Below, in pieces: positions 5,667-6,853 of a stretch of 6,853 nucleotides of DNA; within the stretch, counting starts at the first letter, position 1; every line of letters starts with the position of its first letter. The translations under genes were made by a program, and so were the position numbers. The stretch spans positions 1 to 6,853 of the forward strand of contig DMCJ01000115.1 of assembly GCA_003446735.1 (NCBI GenBank), read 5' to 3'. The notes under the pieces are model-generated. The model saw only the letters and a list, made by a program, of their open reading frames with translations. It had not been told where the DNA came from and made no database searches. This DNA comes from Lachnospiraceae bacterium (GTDB lineage Bacteria; Bacillota; Clostridia; Lachnospirales; Lachnospiraceae).

Positions 5667-6853
5667 ATGAACGGCGCTGAAGCCCTGGTTAAAAGCCTTG
5701 AAAAAGAAAATGTAAAAGTAGTCTTCGGATATCCCGGAGTCGCTATATGTCCTTTTTATGATGCGATCCTTGATTCCGAAGTTAATACCGTGCTCGTACG
5801 TACAGAGCAGAATGCGGCTCATGCCGCAAGCGGTTATGCGAGAGTCACCGATTCCGTCGGCGTCTGTGCCGTTACTTCCGGTCCCGGTGCGACCAACCTT
5901 ATCACAGGTATCGCTACCGCATTTGCAGACTCTATTCCTTTAGTCTGCATCACGGGACAGGTTAACAGCGAGCTTTTAGGAAGCGATGTATTCCAGGAAG
6001 CCGATATTACCGGTGCTGTTGAGAGTTTTGTTAAATATTCATACCTTGTCCGCGATGCAAAGGACATACCCCGCATCGTTAAGGAGGCGTTTCATATCGC
6101 ATCCACCGGCAGAAAAGGCCCTGTCCTTATCGATGTTCCGATCGATGTACAAAACAGCCAGATAAAGAGCTTTGATTATCCTAAGGAAGTTAATCTAAGG
6201 ACATATAAGCCAACGGTTAAAGGCCATATCCAGCAGATAAAGAAGGCTGTAAGTGCCCTTTGCAAGGCAAAGAAGCCCATAATATGCGCCGGCGGCGGTG
6301 TCGCCCTTGCGGGTGCTACAGATGAGCTCAGGAAATTTGCCGAAAAGAACGGTATCCCCGTTGTTTCCACGATGATGGGTATAGGCGCGATGCCTACCAG
6401 ACATCCTTTATACTTCGGTATGGTAGGTAATAACGGAAAGCCCTATGCCAACCGTGCGATGAACGAATCCGACCTGGTCCTTATGGTGGGCGCAAGAGTC
6501 GCAGACCGTGCTGTAAGCCAGCCCGATCTTGTGATGGATGAAAATACGACCCTTATCCATGTGGATGTCGATCCCGCTGAGATCGGCAAGAACATAGGTC
6601 CCAATATCCCCATCGTAGGTGATGTCCTTTCCGTATTTCAGGACCTTAACGATATGGAGATACGGGGCAATTATGAAGAATGGAAGGTCATCCTTAATAC
6701 CTACAGACAGTCCATGGAGCCTAAGAGAAAGCTTATAAGCGGTTACGTGGATCCGGCATCCTTTATAAAGACCTTATCGGAAAAGATGGATGATGATGCC
6801 GTATATGTTGCCGACGTCGGACAGAATCAGATCTGGTCCTGTGCATATCATAT
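5667..6853 (+). CDS. ilvB: Acetolactate synthase (acetohydroxyacid synthase) large subunit, 3' end outside window
   Basis: Condenses two pyruvates to acetolactate (or pyruvate plus 2-ketobutyrate), the first common step to valine, leucine and isoleucine. The start at 5667 has GGGAG (5653-5657) nine bases upstream, and the frame stays open for 395 codons to the window end. The ThDP-binding N-terminal domain (about 1-165) shows FGYPG, catalytic Glu47 in RTEQNAAHAASGYAR, TSGPGATNLITGIATA (70-85), PLVCITGQV, FQEADITG (109-116) and GRKGPVLIDVP. The central domain (about 188-325) has GARVADRAV and HVDVDPAEIGKN (298-309). The C-terminal ThDP/Mg domain has just begun with VADVGQNQIW (381-390). The GDG...NN cofactor motif and the last third of a protein of about 550-570 aa lie beyond the window. 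The usual RHEQ is RTEQ, AADGYAR is AASGYAR, and RFDDR reads RVADR, marking a divergent branch. No regulatory subunit gene is visible here. Enzyme identity is firm; biosynthetic rather than catabolic use is inferred. Confidence 0.93.
   Translation, partial: MNGAEALVKSLEKENVKVVFGYPGVAICPFYDAILDSEVNTVLVRTEQNAAHAASGYARVTDSVGVCAVTSGPGATNLITGIATAFADSIPLVCITGQVNSELLGSDVFQEADITGAVESFVKYSYLVRDAKDIPRIVKEAFHIASTGRKGPVLIDVPIDVQNSQIKSFDYPKEVNLRTYKPTVKGHIQQIKKAVSALCKAKKPIICAGGGVALAGATDELRKFAEKNGIPVVSTMMGIGAMPTRHPLYFGMVGNNGKPYANRAMNESDLVLMVGARVADRAVSQPDLVMDENTTLIHVDVDPAEIGKNIGPNIPIVGDVLSVFQDLNDMEIRGNYEEWKVILNTYRQSMEPKRKLISGYVDPASFIKTLSEKMDDDAVYVADVGQNQIWSCAYH

Noticed and set aside
5758..5943. Forward 61-codon open frame in a different phase
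   Set aside because: It lies wholly inside the acetolactate synthase reading frame, which carries unmistakable motifs over the same bases.

Overview
The window reads as chromosomal DNA from an anaerobic Firmicute of the Clostridia, most likely Lachnospiraceae (the rumen and gut xylan degraders related to Butyrivibrio are a good fit). This is inferred from four things: a clostridial-type FeoB followed by a small Cys-rich partner, a cytoplasmic GH43 xylosidase/arabinofuranosidase, a methionine synthase without the reactivation module, and strong AGGAG-type ribosome binding sites with short intergenic gaps. Base composition looks moderate, and no gene stands out from its neighbours. All supported genes are on the + strand. 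There is no sign of mobile elements, CRISPR, tRNA or rRNA.

Layout. (1) 1-1222 is the end of a ferrous-iron uptake operon: the C-terminal membrane half of FeoB, then a 54-residue FeoB-associated Cys-rich membrane protein 13 bp later. A GU-rich terminator hairpin at 1291-1334 closes it. (2) A good sigma-A-type promoter (1341-1369) starts a second unit with a GH43 enzyme (1404-2987) and, 23 bp further on, a cobalamin-dependent methionine synthase (3011-5536). A GC-rich terminator (5552-5582) ends this unit. (3) A third promoter, whose -35 box lies inside that terminator's 3' side and U-tract, precedes a short leader with a perfect 7-bp hairpin. It drives an acetolactate synthase large subunit (5667 to the window end, cut off in the C-terminal ThDP domain). 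No gene-free stretch exceeds about 180 bp.

How they work together. These are three separate metabolic units: Fe(II) import, intracellular breakdown of hemicellulose oligosaccharides combined with methionine synthesis, and the first step of branched-chain amino acid synthesis. The GH43-metH pairing has no obvious biochemical logic and is probably read-through or lineage-specific gene order. I see no convincing new multi-gene system. The points most worth a second look are the divergent acetolactate synthase motifs, the missing MetH reactivation module with no partner next to it, and the easily overlooked Cys-rich Feo peptide.
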